A DNA stretch of 64,000 nucleotides from Pyxidicoccus caerfyrddinensis (GTDB taxonomy: Bacteria; Myxococcota; Myxococcia; Myxococcales; Myxococcaceae). Position 1 is the stretch's first letter. Each line of letters begins with the position of its first letter. This document shows positions 25,480-37,500 of this stretch, piece after piece. The stretch lies in NCBI RefSeq assembly GCF_010894405.1, contig NZ_JAAIYA010000001.1:245341-309340 (forward strand). Reading direction: 5' to 3'. The notes under the pieces are model-generated. The model was not told the DNA's origin. It made no database searches and saw nothing but the letters and a program-made list of their open reading frames with translations. Made by a program: the position numbers and the translations under genes.

Positions 25480-26361
25480 TCAGGTACTCGCTACCTCCCG
25501 AGGCGCGGCTGACGCAGCCGGCGCCACAGCGCTGACCTTCCAGCAGGCGGCGGTAAAGCGGACTTCAGCTCCGTGCACATAAGGCTCGAAGGCGGCACGG
25601 ACCGTTTCGATGACCTGCGTGCGAGTCCGGTCGTCCACCTGTTGAAGCATCAGTCCGACGGGACCGAGCCGGGTCAGATAACGGACCAGCTCCTTCTCGG
25701 GCAGGGTGCAGGCGACATCGATCGGCCGGATGTCGATGCCGGCCCAGCCGCTCTCCTCCAGGATTGAGGAGACCCGGCGCCGGTCCGCGAAGGCGAACTG
25801 CCCCGGCGCCTCCGGTCGGCGGGCAGGGAGGTTTGGCAGGAGCGGCGCCGCGGCACGCTCGGCTGTCGTCATGAACGGAGTTTCCGCGGGACTCCGCCAG
25901 GCGATGAACCGGAGCTCGGCGTCGGGCCTTGCGGCACGCCGCAGGTTCGCAAAAGCCCGGACAGGGTCGTCGAAGAACATCACGCCGAAGCGCGAGATGA
26001 TCATGTCGAAGCTTGCAGGCTCGAATGCGTGGCTCTGCGCGTTGGCGCGGATGAAGCCTGCCGGCGTACCTTCCCGTTCGGCGCGGGCCCGAGCGGCGGC
26101 GATCATCGGCTCCGAAATGTCGATGCCGATGCAGCGGCCCTTCGCTCCGAGCCGCCGCGCGGCGGCGAGCGTGGTGCTGCCCGTGCCGCAGCCGACGTCG
26201 AGCACCCGCCCTCCGGATTCGGCGGAGACCGCTTCGATGAGCAGGTCTTCGAAGGGTTTGAACATCGAGTCGAGCAACTCCTGCGCGTCGACCCAGGCGC
26301 GTCCGGCGAGGCCGTTCCAAAGTTTCGTCTGCTCGTCATCGGGCGGGGGCGTGACATCCAT
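25480..26361 (-). CDS. Class I SAM-dependent methyltransferase
   Basis: 293 residues from ATG 26361, with AAGGAG 6 nt upstream. Motif I is VLDVGCGTGSTT (53-64), then GIDISEPMI for the ribose-binding acid, and FDMIISRFGVMFFDDPVRAF, the post-motif layout of UbiE/Coq5-like methyltransferases acting on small molecules. The substrate is unknown. The gene is divergent from a MerR regulator and its -35/-10 region holds the SoxR-like operator, so this gene is the likely regulated target. Codon use differs somewhat from the flanks; transfer as a two-gene unit is possible. Confidence 0.9.
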   Translation of the reverse strand: MDVTPPPDDEQTKLWNGLAGRAWVDAQELLDSMFKPFEDLLIEAVSAESGGRVLDVGCGTGSTTLAAARRLGAKGRCIGIDISEPMIAAARARAEREGTPAGFIRANAQSHAFEPASFDMIISRFGVMFFDDPVRAFANLRRAARPDAELRFIAWRSPAETPFMTTAERAAAPLLPNLPARRPEAPGQFAFADRRRVSSILEESGWAGIDIRPIDVACTLPEKELVRYLTRLGPVGLMLQQVDDRTRTQVIETVRAAFEPYVHGAEVRFTAACWKVSAVAPAASAAPREVAST

Positions 26362-26401
26362 GCGCGTCTCCTTCTGCTTGCCTTCAAGAAGTGGAGCTTG
26401 C

Positions 26402-26432
26402 ACTGTGCCACTTCAAGTCAACTTGAGGTCAA
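26402..26432 (-). promoter_or_regulatory. MerR-type promoter with SoxR-like operator
   Basis: For the methyltransferase: -35 TTGACC (26432-26427), a 19-bp spacer, -10 CACAGT (26407-26402). The over-long 19-bp spacer is the hallmark of MerR-activated promoters. The palindrome CCTCAAGTTGACTTGAAG (26428-26411, minus strand) differs at two positions from the E. coli SoxR box as I remember it (CCTCAAGTTAACTTGAGG). The MerR gene starts 9 nt further right, so the site may also control it. Confidence 0.75.
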
Positions 26433-26436
26433 GCGC

Positions 26437-26847
26437 GTGGGAGACCTGGACATCAGCGAGGTGGCGAAGCAGTCCGGCCTGCCAGCCTCGACGCTGCGGT
26501 TCTATGAGGAGAAGGGGCTGATCGCCTCCATCGGCAGGCGGGGCCTGCGCCGGCTGTTCAATGCGGGCGTGCTCGAACGGCTGGCGCTGATCGCGATGGG
26601 GCGCGCCGCCGGCTTCTCGCTCGACGAAATCGCGCGCATGTTCGCGCCGGACGGGCGGCCGCGCATCGACCGACAGGTGCTCGCGGCCAAGGCGGAGGAG
26701 CTGGACAGGACGATCCGCGAGCTGAGCGCCATGCGCGACGGCCTGCGGCACGCCGCTGCCTGTACCGCGCCGAGCCACATGGAATGCCCCACCTTCCGCC
26801 GCATCCTGCGGGCCACCGCGTCTGGACGCGTGGGAGCGCGGAAGTAG
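26437..26847 (+). CDS. MerR-family regulator, SoxR-like without Fe-S cysteines
   Basis: 136 residues from GTG 26437. The N-terminal helix-turn-helix and wing (DISEVAKQSGLPASTLRFYE, then KGLIASIGRRGLRRL) are close to SoxR. The dimerisation helix follows (about 76-105). Redox SoxR has four cysteines ligating [2Fe-2S] (CxxCxCx5C); here only C109 and C117 remain, in AACTAPSHMECPTF, so a cluster is unlikely and the inducer is something else, perhaps a thiol or metal. It should bend the divergent methyltransferase promoter and activate it. The operator matches the SoxR type, in agreement with the conserved recognition helix. Confidence 0.85.
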   Translation: MGDLDISEVAKQSGLPASTLRFYEEKGLIASIGRRGLRRLFNAGVLERLALIAMGRAAGFSLDEIARMFAPDGRPRIDRQVLAAKAEELDRTIRELSAMRDGLRHAAACTAPSHMECPTFRRILRATASGRVGARK

Positions 26848-26848
26848 G

Positions 26849-28360
26849 TCAGTCGAACAACCCCTGCAGATAGAACCGGCCGTCCCGTCCATCCCGGAAC
26901 ACCCACGCCGGGCCCAGCCCCTCGAAGTGCACCCGGTAGTAGTCCCGCTGGTAGGGCACGTCGGCCCACCACTCTCCGCCCAGCCGCTCCGGGCCCGCCA
27001 GCGCCGTCACCCGGTGCCGCTTCCCGCCCAGCCGCGCCGCCAGCAGCCGCCCCGACTCCGCCACCTCTGCATCCAGGCACGCCGGCGCCGCCAACAGCCG
27101 TGACGGCCGCTCCCGCCCCACACCCGCCGCCACATCCGCGCGCGCCCCCGCCTCCAACCCTTCCGCCGCCAGCCCCCGCCTGCGCTCCGGCGGGTGGAAG
27201 CCCCGCGCTCCATGCGCCGCCTCCGGCCGGTGCACCGCCTCCAGCCCCGCCGCGAAGAGTGAGTGCTCGCCCAGCGTCGTCACCAGCCGCGACAGCACCA
27301 CCTCCAGCGCCGCGTCCCCTTCCGGAGCGTCCCCCAGCGCGAGCTGCTGCCCCCGGTCCTCGGAGTGCTCGTCCACCCGCGCGGACACCTCCGCCACCGG
27401 GTTCTCCAGCTTCAACTCCTCCAGCCGGTGCCGCGCCAGGTCCAGCAGCAGCTTCGCCTGCGCAGTGGGCCGCGCCAGCGTCAGCGGCACCCGCGCCTGC
27501 CCCCGCGGGTCCAGCTTCATGGAGAAGGTGAGCCGCACCGCCGCCCGCCGCCGCCCGGACAGCCGCGCCCCCAGCCGGTCCGTCAGCGTCTTCAGCGCGA
27601 AGCGCAGCGGCTCGAAGGACTCCGCGGGGAAGTCCAGCACCACCCGCTCCTCCAGCACCTCGTCCAGCACCGCCGCGACGAAGGGCGTGTCGTCCTCCCC
27701 CCTGCAGCGCGCATGCACCCGCGCCCCGGCCACCCCGCCGCGCGCCGCCACCGCTCCCGCGGGCAGCACCGCCACCTCTCCCAGCGTCGTCAGGCCCAGC
27801 GAGGAGAAGGCCGCGCCCTCCCCTCCCTCCAGCGCCGCCAGCGGCAGCGGGGCCAGCGCCCGGGCCCCTCCCCCCTCCGGCACCACCTCCACCCGCCGCG
27901 CCCCGTGGCGCGCCAGCGCCCGCGACGTGAAGGCCTCCGAGGCCACCACCGCGTGCCCCCGGTAGCCCAGCTCCGCGCACCGCTCCAGCGCCAGCACCGC
28001 CAGGGGCTCCTCGCCCCCCACCAGGTGCGCCGCCCCCGCGTCCAGCCACAAGCCCTCCGGCGGGGACAATTGGAAGCCCGGCGCCAGCGCCATCAGCGCC
28101 TCGCCCAGCACCGTCAGCGCTCGCGCCTCGTCCTCCGGGCGGTAGGGGAAGTGCCGCAGCACCGGCTCCAGCGCCGTCGCCGCCGTCAGCGTCATCCCCG
28201 GGCGCACCCCGGCCTTCAGCGCCGTGGTGGACGCGAAGGCCACGCGCCGCTGGCCGCGCACCTCCTCCACCAGCGCGAAGGGCCGGCCCGCCAGCTCCGG
28301 CAGCTCCAGCACCTTTCGCTGCACCGGGAAGCGCGTGAAGTGCAGATAGGCCCTGCGCAT
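26849..28360 (-). CDS. imuB: ImuB-like Y-family polymerase homologue (non-catalytic)
   Basis: 503 residues. The Y-family framework is present, but the catalytic acids are missing: the opening MRRAYLHFTRFP lacks the metal Asp, and the second acidic motif is LWLDAGAAHL instead of SxDE. The C-terminus (YYRVHFEGLGPAWVFRDG, ending YLQGLFD) is the ImuB tail. ImuB is the beta-clamp-binding adaptor joining ImuA and DnaE2 in damage-induced mutagenesis. It lies 8 bp after imuA and is in its operon. Codon use is extremely GC-rich, so the opposite strand is also open. Confidence 0.88.
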   Translation of the reverse strand: MRRAYLHFTRFPVQRKVLELPELAGRPFALVEEVRGQRRVAFASTTALKAGVRPGMTLTAATALEPVLRHFPYRPEDEARALTVLGEALMALAPGFQLSPPEGLWLDAGAAHLVGGEEPLAVLALERCAELGYRGHAVVASEAFTSRALARHGARRVEVVPEGGGARALAPLPLAALEGGEGAAFSSLGLTTLGEVAVLPAGAVAARGGVAGARVHARCRGEDDTPFVAAVLDEVLEERVVLDFPAESFEPLRFALKTLTDRLGARLSGRRRAAVRLTFSMKLDPRGQARVPLTLARPTAQAKLLLDLARHRLEELKLENPVAEVSARVDEHSEDRGQQLALGDAPEGDAALEVVLSRLVTTLGEHSLFAAGLEAVHRPEAAHGARGFHPPERRRGLAAEGLEAGARADVAAGVGRERPSRLLAAPACLDAEVAESGRLLAARLGGKRHRVTALAGPERLGGEWWADVPYQRDYYRVHFEGLGPAWVFRDGRDGRFYLQGLFD

Positions 28361-28368
28361 GGCCCCGC

Positions 28369-29250
28369 TCAGCCCGCCACGCCGGCCGCGTCCAGGCCCT
28401 CGCGCAGGGACGGCATGGGCGCGTCACGGCCGGGCCGCTGGCCGAGGATTCCGCAGCCGTTGCGCAGCGCCCCGGCCTGGTCGCGCAGGAAGTCCGGCGT
28501 GGCGTCCGCCCCGGCCTCCGCCACGTCCAGCACCCGGCCGCCGTCCTCCAGCCCCAGCTCCGGGTACAGCACGCTCCACGGCAGCTCCGCCCGCGTCCCC
28601 GTGCCCCCCTGCCGGCTGCGCACGACCTCCACCGACCAGCCCTTCCCGTCGCGCGCCTCCGTGCGAAGCCGCGTCATCCCGTCCGCCGGCGCCTCCGGCG
28701 AGGTGAGCAGCAGCAGCAGCCCGCCCCCGCGCTCCGCCGCGTCCGCCAGCTTGCGCGCCTCCGCCAAAGAGACCCGTGGCGTCCTCCCCGCCGAGCCCAC
28801 CCCTCGCGTCAGGTCCAACACCACGCAGGCAAAGGCCCCGCTGCGGGCGAGCTGCACCGCCGCCCATACCCGCTGCTCGGGCGCCTGGGGCCGGACGATG
28901 AGCAGCCGCTCCAGGTCCACGCCCAGCGCCGCCGCCGCGGGCGGATACAGCTCACGCGGGCCATCCACCCACGCGCACAGCCGCTCCTCGTGGTGCGCCG
29001 CCGCCACCGCGCGCAGCGCCAGGCTGGTGCGCCCCGAGGCCGCCTCGCCGCACAGCTCCACCGCCTGCCCCAGCGGAAAGCCGCCCGCGGGCAGCAGCGC
29101 GTCCACCGCTTCCATCCCGGTGCGCAGCACCGCCAGGTAGCGCCGGGGCGCCGCCTGGAGCTGGCGGATCTTCTCCCGCAGCTGCTCGACCACCGAGCCC
29201 GACGAGCCCGTCGCCCCCGCCTCCCCACGCTGCTCCACCGCCGCGCGCAT
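28369..29250 (-). CDS. imuA: ImuA-like RecA-fold protein
   Basis: 293 residues from ATG 29250, with AGGAGG upstream. RecA/SulA-like ATPase-related core: the P-loop position reads CGEAASGRTS (67-76), with Arg in place of the usual Lys, then LCAWVDG, VVLDLTRGVG as the Walker B region, and LLLLLTSP. ImuA acts with ImuB and DnaE2. Its upstream region holds a LexA-type palindrome. The loss of the P-loop Lys suggests weak or no ATP hydrolysis. Confidence 0.85.
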   Translation of the reverse strand: MRAAVEQRGEAGATGSSGSVVEQLREKIRQLQAAPRRYLAVLRTGMEAVDALLPAGGFPLGQAVELCGEAASGRTSLALRAVAAAHHEERLCAWVDGPRELYPPAAAALGVDLERLLIVRPQAPEQRVWAAVQLARSGAFACVVLDLTRGVGSAGRTPRVSLAEARKLADAAERGGGLLLLLTSPEAPADGMTRLRTEARDGKGWSVEVVRSRQGGTGTRAELPWSVLYPELGLEDGGRVLDVAEAGADATPDFLRDQAGALRNGCGILGQRPGRDAPMPSLREGLDAAGVAG

Positions 29251-29289
29251 CTCGCCTCCTCGCCAGAAACCCTGAGCCCGAACGATCGT

Positions 29290-29305
29290 CTGGACGCTCG
29301 TTCAG
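29290..29305 (-). promoter_or_regulatory. LexA (SOS) box upstream of imuA-imuB
   Basis: CTGGACGCTCGTTCAG, 40 bp upstream of imuA, is the same imperfect 16-bp palindrome (CTGxACG-NN-CGTTCAG) as at dnaE2. On the coding strand it abuts CATACT, a plausible -10, so LexA binding would block the promoter. Confidence 0.7.
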
Positions 29306-29430
29306 TATGCTCGTGGGTCTGACATGCGCCGCACAGGACGCAGGGCGATGGGGCGGCGGATCAGACCTGACAGCTCGGATCCGCGGGGACGACGTGAGAG
29401 ATCTCCAGGGTCTGCGCGAGCGCCAGGCCG

Positions 29431-30645
29431 CTAGCCCGCGCAGATCACCTTCACTTCCACCTTCGTGTCGTCCGCGCGGCGCAGGCACGTGCCCAGGAAG
29501 TACAGGCGCGCGGAGCGCTCCTCACCCGAGGGCTCGTAGCGCAGGTCGCCCGCCGCCACCGAGCAGGTCTCCACCGTGCCGTCCGCGCGCGTGAGCTCCA
29601 CCTTCGCCAGCCGAGCGTCCGGCAGGTTCACCACGTCGATGCTCTGCGCCACCGTGGCCAGCTCCGCGATGCTCAGCAGCGTGTCCCGGTAGCCCTCCTT
29701 GCAGATGGAGTCGAGGTTGCGCAGGTCCTGGTCGAACTTCTCCGCCAGGGCCCGCTGCCGGAAGCCCGGGCCGTTCGACGTCGGGCAGTCGACGTTGCGC
29801 ACGAACGTGCCGTTGCTCGTGACGTCCTGAACCAGGCCGGCCCGCTTGTCGGACAGCGCCACCGGGCCAATGGTGGCCCACAGCACCTCGCGGGAGGCAC
29901 CCGTCGAATCATGCAGGCGCTGGAAGAGGGAGAAGTACTCGTCCACCGACGTCAGCTTGTCCCCCTGCTCCGTGCAGTGGTCCACCGAGGTGTCCCCGGT
30001 GAGCACCACGGGCGGCGGGCGCGCGGTGGAGCTGCAGTCCTCTTCGTCTGACACCACCACGACGAGCAGCCGCGCGCCATCGCGCAGGAAGCCCGCGTTG
30101 CCGCCCTCGGAGAGGGCCTTCGTCGCCAGCGGCTCCGACACCGCCAGGTTCACCGCCTCGAAGGGGGACTCCTGCCCGCTGCCGTCCGTGCCCTGCTCCA
30201 CCAGCCGGCGGAACTTCTCCACCAGGAACGGGTCCGAGCCCTCGATGAAGCGCTCGTCCGTCGCCTGCCCCGAGGCGTCCGGCACGGGCTGCAGGCGGCC
30301 GGACTGGTCCTCGTAGTACCGGACCTGGTCCTCCCCCTGGAACAGCACGCGCCGATAGACGGACGTGGTGATGACGCCCACACGGAAGTCCTGGGCGATG
30401 CCGCCGCCCTCCTTGAGGGCCTCCACGAAGGCGGGCAGCTCCCGGGCGATGCCCTCCTGCTCCTCCGCCATGGAGGACGAGTTGTCGATGACGAAGAGGA
30501 TGTCCGTCTTCTGCGGGGAGACGACCGGGGACTCGGCCTCGCATTTCCCTGGCAGGGTGGAGCCCGGGTCATCGACGGGCGACTTGCACGCCACCCCCCA
30601 CAGGGCGGCCATCAGCAGCAGGGTTGCACGGGTGCGGAGCTTCAT
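29431..30645 (-). CDS. VWA-domain lipoprotein
   Basis: 404 residues from ATG 30645 (GGAG upstream). Lipoprotein signal MKLRTRATLLLMAALWGVAC (C20). A von Willebrand factor A domain starts at residue 48 with a good metal-ion site DNSSSM (D54, S56, S58) and ends near residue 260; the RLLVVVVSDEEDCSS strand carries the usual acid. The C-terminal 120 residues are beta-rich with several Cys. Myxobacteria have many such lipoproteins, probably in protein or ligand binding at the envelope; no specific role can be given. Confidence 0.88.
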   Translation of the reverse strand: MKLRTRATLLLMAALWGVACKSPVDDPGSTLPGKCEAESPVVSPQKTDILFVIDNSSSMAEEQEGIARELPAFVEALKEGGGIAQDFRVGVITTSVYRRVLFQGEDQVRYYEDQSGRLQPVPDASGQATDERFIEGSDPFLVEKFRRLVEQGTDGSGQESPFEAVNLAVSEPLATKALSEGGNAGFLRDGARLLVVVVSDEEDCSSTARPPPVVLTGDTSVDHCTEQGDKLTSVDEYFSLFQRLHDSTGASREVLWATIGPVALSDKRAGLVQDVTSNGTFVRNVDCPTSNGPGFRQRALAEKFDQDLRNLDSICKEGYRDTLLSIAELATVAQSIDVVNLPDARLAKVELTRADGTVETCSVAAGDLRYEPSGEERSARLYFLGTCLRRADDTKVEVKVICAG

Positions 30646-30907
30646 GGGGGTCTCCGGGGGGACGGCGCACCCTGGCGGCGCGCCGCATCAAGCTGGGGGG
30701 GCAAGCATGCCCCACCCCGTCCAAGGACGCGAGACTTCAGAGGATCGTCGGGCATCCGACGAGGGAGTGGAAAAACGCACATCGCGTTTGCCAGGGGCGT
30801 TTTGGTTGTTACGTTGGTTCATCTGCCGCAGACAACTGACAGATGTTCACCGGTTCGGTCGCTTGCCGACCGGGCTTGAGCAAGAACGAGAGAAGAGGCC
30901 GAACTTC

Positions 30908-33388
<2,481 letters not shown>

Positions 33389-33418
33389 CGCACGGCCTCA
33401 CGGCCGGTAGGAAGTGAC

Positions 33419-33455
33419 ACGGGCAGGTTCCCTCACGGGGACCTGCCCGTTGTCT
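33419..33455 (+). terminator. Terminator after lon
   Basis: A 14-bp stem with one G-T wobble (ACGGGCAGGTTCCC at 33419-33432; partner 33437-33450), loop TCAC, followed by TGTCTTT. It lies 30 bp after the lon stop. Confidence 0.75.
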
Positions 33456-33580
33456 TTGCGGGCGGGCGCCGTTCTCGTGGCCTCCGGCCGGGCAGGCGCA
33501 GGCCGGGGCTGCCCTTCCGTCGAGTCCCGCGCCAGGGGACACTGGGGAACGGCGCTCCGTCCCCGGGCGTCACACCCGCC

Positions 33581-34474
33581 ATGCTGAAAGCCACCTCCCT
33601 GCTCGGACTGTGCGCCGCCCTGCTCTCCGCGCCCGTGCTCGCGTCGGAGGCGGTGGCACCGTCCTCCGTCCCCTCGGCGGACGGGGCGAGCACTACGGCG
33701 TCATCCCCCGCGTGGCCCGCTCCGGGCGCGCCGCTCACCGTGGCTGCAGTGCGCTTCCCCGAGGGCTTCGGAAAGCGGCGCATCTACCTGGACGCGGGGC
33801 ACGGCGCGGTGGGGAACACGGGCAACCGCTCCGTGACGTGCGAGGACGAGGAGGCCTTCACCCTGCGCGTGGCGGAGGACCTGGCGGGGCGGCTGGAGGC
33901 CACCGGCCACTTCCGGGTGCGCCTGAGCCGCAAGCCGGGCGAGCGCGTCCCCTACCCGTCCCGTCTCAACGCCGCGCGGAGCTGGAATGCGCACGCGCTG
34001 CTGAGCCTGCACTCGGATGCGCGGGGCATGGCCCTGCCCTGGGAGCCCGCGCCGGGACAGCAATGCTACCGGCAGGACGCGTCCCCGGGGTTCAGCGTGC
34101 TGTGGTCCGAGGAGGCCAACACGCCCCTGCAAGCCCGGCGGGCCCTGCTGGCCCGCGCGCTGGCCCGGAGCCTGGGACGCGCCGGCTTCCGCTCCTACGA
34201 CGGCGTGGACTACACGGGACTCTACGCCCCCGATGCCGCACAGCCCGGCGTCTTCGTCGCGCGCCCGAACGAGCCCACGCATCGGCGCATCTTCGTGCTG
34301 CGCAGGCCGACCATCCCCTCCGTCATCATCGAGACGCACCACGCGCTCGACTTCGAGGAGGCCGCGCGCTGGCGCGAGGAGCGCACCCTGGAGGCGTTCT
34401 CCGCCGCCGTGGCCCAGGGGCTCGTGGATGCGCTCGCGCCGGCTCCAGGCCCCACCGCGGCGGCCCAGCCCTGA
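33581..34474 (+). CDS. Secreted N-acetylmuramoyl-L-alanine amidase-like protein
   Basis: 297 residues from ATG 33581, signal peptide MLKATSLLGLCAALLSAPVL. Amidase_3 fold: zinc ligands H74 (DAGHG), E90 or E91 and H144 (SLHSDA), catalytic Glu in SVIIETHHALD. A Ser/Ala/Pro-rich linker (about 25-55) separates it from the signal. The enzyme cleaves the amide between MurNAc and the peptide stem of peptidoglycan. It could act in cell division, sporulation or predation; the context does not decide. Convergent with the NRPS gene. Confidence 0.88.
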   Translation: MLKATSLLGLCAALLSAPVLASEAVAPSSVPSADGASTTASSPAWPAPGAPLTVAAVRFPEGFGKRRIYLDAGHGAVGNTGNRSVTCEDEEAFTLRVAEDLAGRLEATGHFRVRLSRKPGERVPYPSRLNAARSWNAHALLSLHSDARGMALPWEPAPGQQCYRQDASPGFSVLWSEEANTPLQARRALLARALARSLGRAGFRSYDGVDYTGLYAPDAAQPGVFVARPNEPTHRRIFVLRRPTIPSVIIETHHALDFEEAARWREERTLEAFSAAVAQGLVDALAPAPGPTAAAQP

Positions 34475-34517
34475 GCAGGCCCCGTCTCCGGTGATGCCTC
34501 CGCCCGGCGCCGTGGGC

Positions 34518-34539
34518 GGACGCGGCCCGCGTCCTTGTC
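34518..34539. terminator. Possible bidirectional terminator, amidase/NRPS junction
   Basis: GGACGCGG-C-CCGCGTCC (34518-34534) is a perfect 8-bp inverted repeat with a minimal loop, followed by TTGTC. It sits in the 90-bp gap between the convergent amidase and NRPS stops. There is no long T-run. Confidence 0.35.
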
Positions 34540-34564
34540 GGGCTGCTCCATCGTCCACGAGCAA

Positions 34565-37500
34565 TCAGCCTTCTCCGCGCTGGTCGCCTTCCTCCGAGAC
34601 TTCATCGAGGTGCCGCGAGAGCCGGGCCGCCACCGCGTCCACGTGCGGCGCGCGCAGCGCGCTGTAGTGGTCTCCCGGCACATCCTCCACCGTGAGGAGC
34701 GACGTCACCCAGCGCGACCAGCCGTGCGTCGCATCCACGGCGTGCTCGCGCTGCGAGTCCTTCGCGCGCAGCAGCAGCACCGGCCCGCGATACTCCCCGG
34801 GCCGCCAGGCCATCTGCGCGCGCAGGTTCGCCCGCATCACGTCACGCCACGGGCGCAGGTCCGCGTCCCGCACCTCCGGCGGGAGCCAGCCCGCCTCACG
34901 CGCGTGACGGGCCACCCGAGCGAGCTGCTCCTCGTCGGACAGTCCTTCGAGCAACTCGGGCCGCAGCGTCGGCTCGGCGCCCGCCGTGCGCGCCAGGTCC
35001 ATGGCCATTCCCGCGAGCAATAGCGTGCCGTCCGGCGCGTGCGAGGACATCCCCTCCGCCGGAGCGAAGCTGTCCAGCAGCACCAGCAACTCCACGCGCT
35101 GGCCCTGCCGCTCCAGCTGGCGCGCCATCTCGAAGGCCACCACGCCGCCCATGGACCAGCCGCCGAGCACATACGGCCCTTCCGGCCGCACCGCGCGCAC
35201 GGCCTCCACGTACCGCCGGGCCAGTGCCTCCACCGTGTCCAACGGAGGCTCGCGTCCATCGAGCCCGGAGGCCTGCAACCCGTAGAGAGGCCGCCCCAGC
35301 TTCCGGGCCAGCTCGCGGTACGGCCCCACGGCACCGCCCACCGCGTGGACGAGGAACACCGGCGTGCCCGTGCCCTCCGCTTGCAGCGTCACGCAGTGGC
35401 GCGCGGGGCCGTCGTCGGACCTCGCGCCCTCCAGCCAGGCCGCGAGCCGCTCCACCGTGGGCGCCTCGAAGAGCGCGCGCAGGGGGACCTCCACGCCGAG
35501 TGCTTCGCGCAGCCGCGCCACCACCTGCGTGGCCAGCAACGAGTGGCCACCCAGCGCGAAGAAGTCGTCACGCCGGCCCACCCGCCCCGGCTCCATGCGC
35601 AGCACCTGGGCCCAGGCCGTGGCCAGGGACTCTTCCAACGGCGTCCGCGGAGGCTCGTATGCGGAGCCCGTGGTGCCTGCGCCGCCCTCCGGCGCGGGCA
35701 GCGCCTTGCGGTCCACCTTGCCGCTGGGAGTCAGGGGCAGCGCCTTCAGCACCGCGAAGGCCGAGGGCACCATGTACGCGGGCAGCCGCTGCGACAGGAA
35801 GGTGCGTAGCTCCGTCACGTCCACTTCGGAGCCCGTCACAGCCGGCACTACGTATGCCACCAGCCGCATGCCGCCGGGGCCGTCGTCGCGCGCCACCACC
35901 ACCGCCTCGCCCACGCCCGGGTGCGTGTGCAGGGCGGCTTCGACTTCACCCAATTCGATGCGGAAGCCGCGCAGCTTCACCTGGAAGTCGAGCCGGCCCA
36001 AGTACTCCAGCGTGCCATCCGGCAGCCAGCGCGCGAGGTCGCCCGTGCGGTACAGCCGCGACCCGGGGACTCCGGAGAACGCATCCGGAACGAAGCGCTC
36101 CGCCGTCAGCTCCGGCCGGCGCCAGTAGCCCCGGCCCACCTGGATGCCACCGATGAGCAGCTCACCGGGCACCCCCACGGGCGCGAGCTGCCCATGACGG
36201 TCCACCACATGGATGCGCGTGTTCGCCACCGGCCGGCCGATGGGCACCACGGGCCGCGCATCGTCTCGCGGGCACGCGTGGTACGTCACGTCGACCGCCG
36301 CTTCCGTGGGGCCGTAGAGGTTGTGGACCTCCGCCACCGGCAGTCGGGCCTGGGCGCGGCGGACCACTGGCGCGGGCAAGGCCTCGCCACTGCACACCAC
36401 GCGGCGCAGGTGCGTCAGCCGCTCCAGCCCGGGCTCCTCCACGAAGGCCTGCAACATGGACGGGACGAAGTGCGCGGTGGTGACGCGCTCCTGCTCCATC
36501 AGTCGCACGAGGTACTCGGGGTCCTGATGCCCACCGGGCCGCGCCAGCACCAACCGTGCGCCCGTCATCAGGGGCCAGAAGAACTCCCACACGGACACGT
36601 CGAAGCTGAACGGCGTCTTCTGCAACACCGTGTCGGCCGACGTCAGCCCATACTCCCGCTGCATCCACAGCAGGCGGTTGACGATGCCCGCGTGCGCGTT
36701 CATCGCCCCCTTGGGCCGGCCCGTACTCCCCGAGGTGAAGATGACGTAGGCCAGCGAGTCCGGGCCGGCGAGCGGTTCGAGACGGGAAGCGTCTTCACGC
36801 GCCACCGCGTCCCAGTCCGCATCCAGGCACAGCACCCGCGCGGAGTGCGGAGGCAACACGTCCTTCAACCCCCGCTGGGTGAGGAGCACCGAGGCGTCCG
36901 AGTCCTCCAGCATCCACGCCAGGCGCTCGCGAGGGTACGCCGGGTCCAACGGCACGTACGCACCGCCGGCCTTCAGCACGCCCAGCAGTGCCACCACCAG
37001 ATCCAGCGAGCGCTCCAGGCAAACGCCCACGCGAGTCTCCGGCCCCACGCCCAGTGAGCGCAGATGGCGCGCGAGCTGGTTGGCCCGCGCATCGAGCTGC
37101 ACATAGCTGAGCGCCGAGTCCTCGAAGCGCACCGCCTCCGCGTCCGGCGTGCGCGCCACCTGCGCCTCGATGAGCGAGTGCAGGCACACGTCGCGCGGGT
37201 ACGCCTCCTCACGTCCCTGGAAGTCCACCTGGAGCCGCCGTTGCTCCTCGGCGGTCAGCAGGCGCAGCTCGGACAGGCGCAGCTCCGGCCTGACCGTGAC
37301 GGCCTCCAGGAGCACCCGCAGGTGGTCGACCAGCCGGCGCACGGACTCCTCGCGGAACAGGTCCGTGCGGTAGCCAATCTGCCCGCGCACGCCGCCAGGC
37401 GTCTCGACGAAGCCCACGGTGAGGTCGAACTTGACGGTGTCACTCTCCACGGCGACGGGATGAAGCGAGAGCGAGCCATCCCCGCGCGCGCCCGGCGTCG

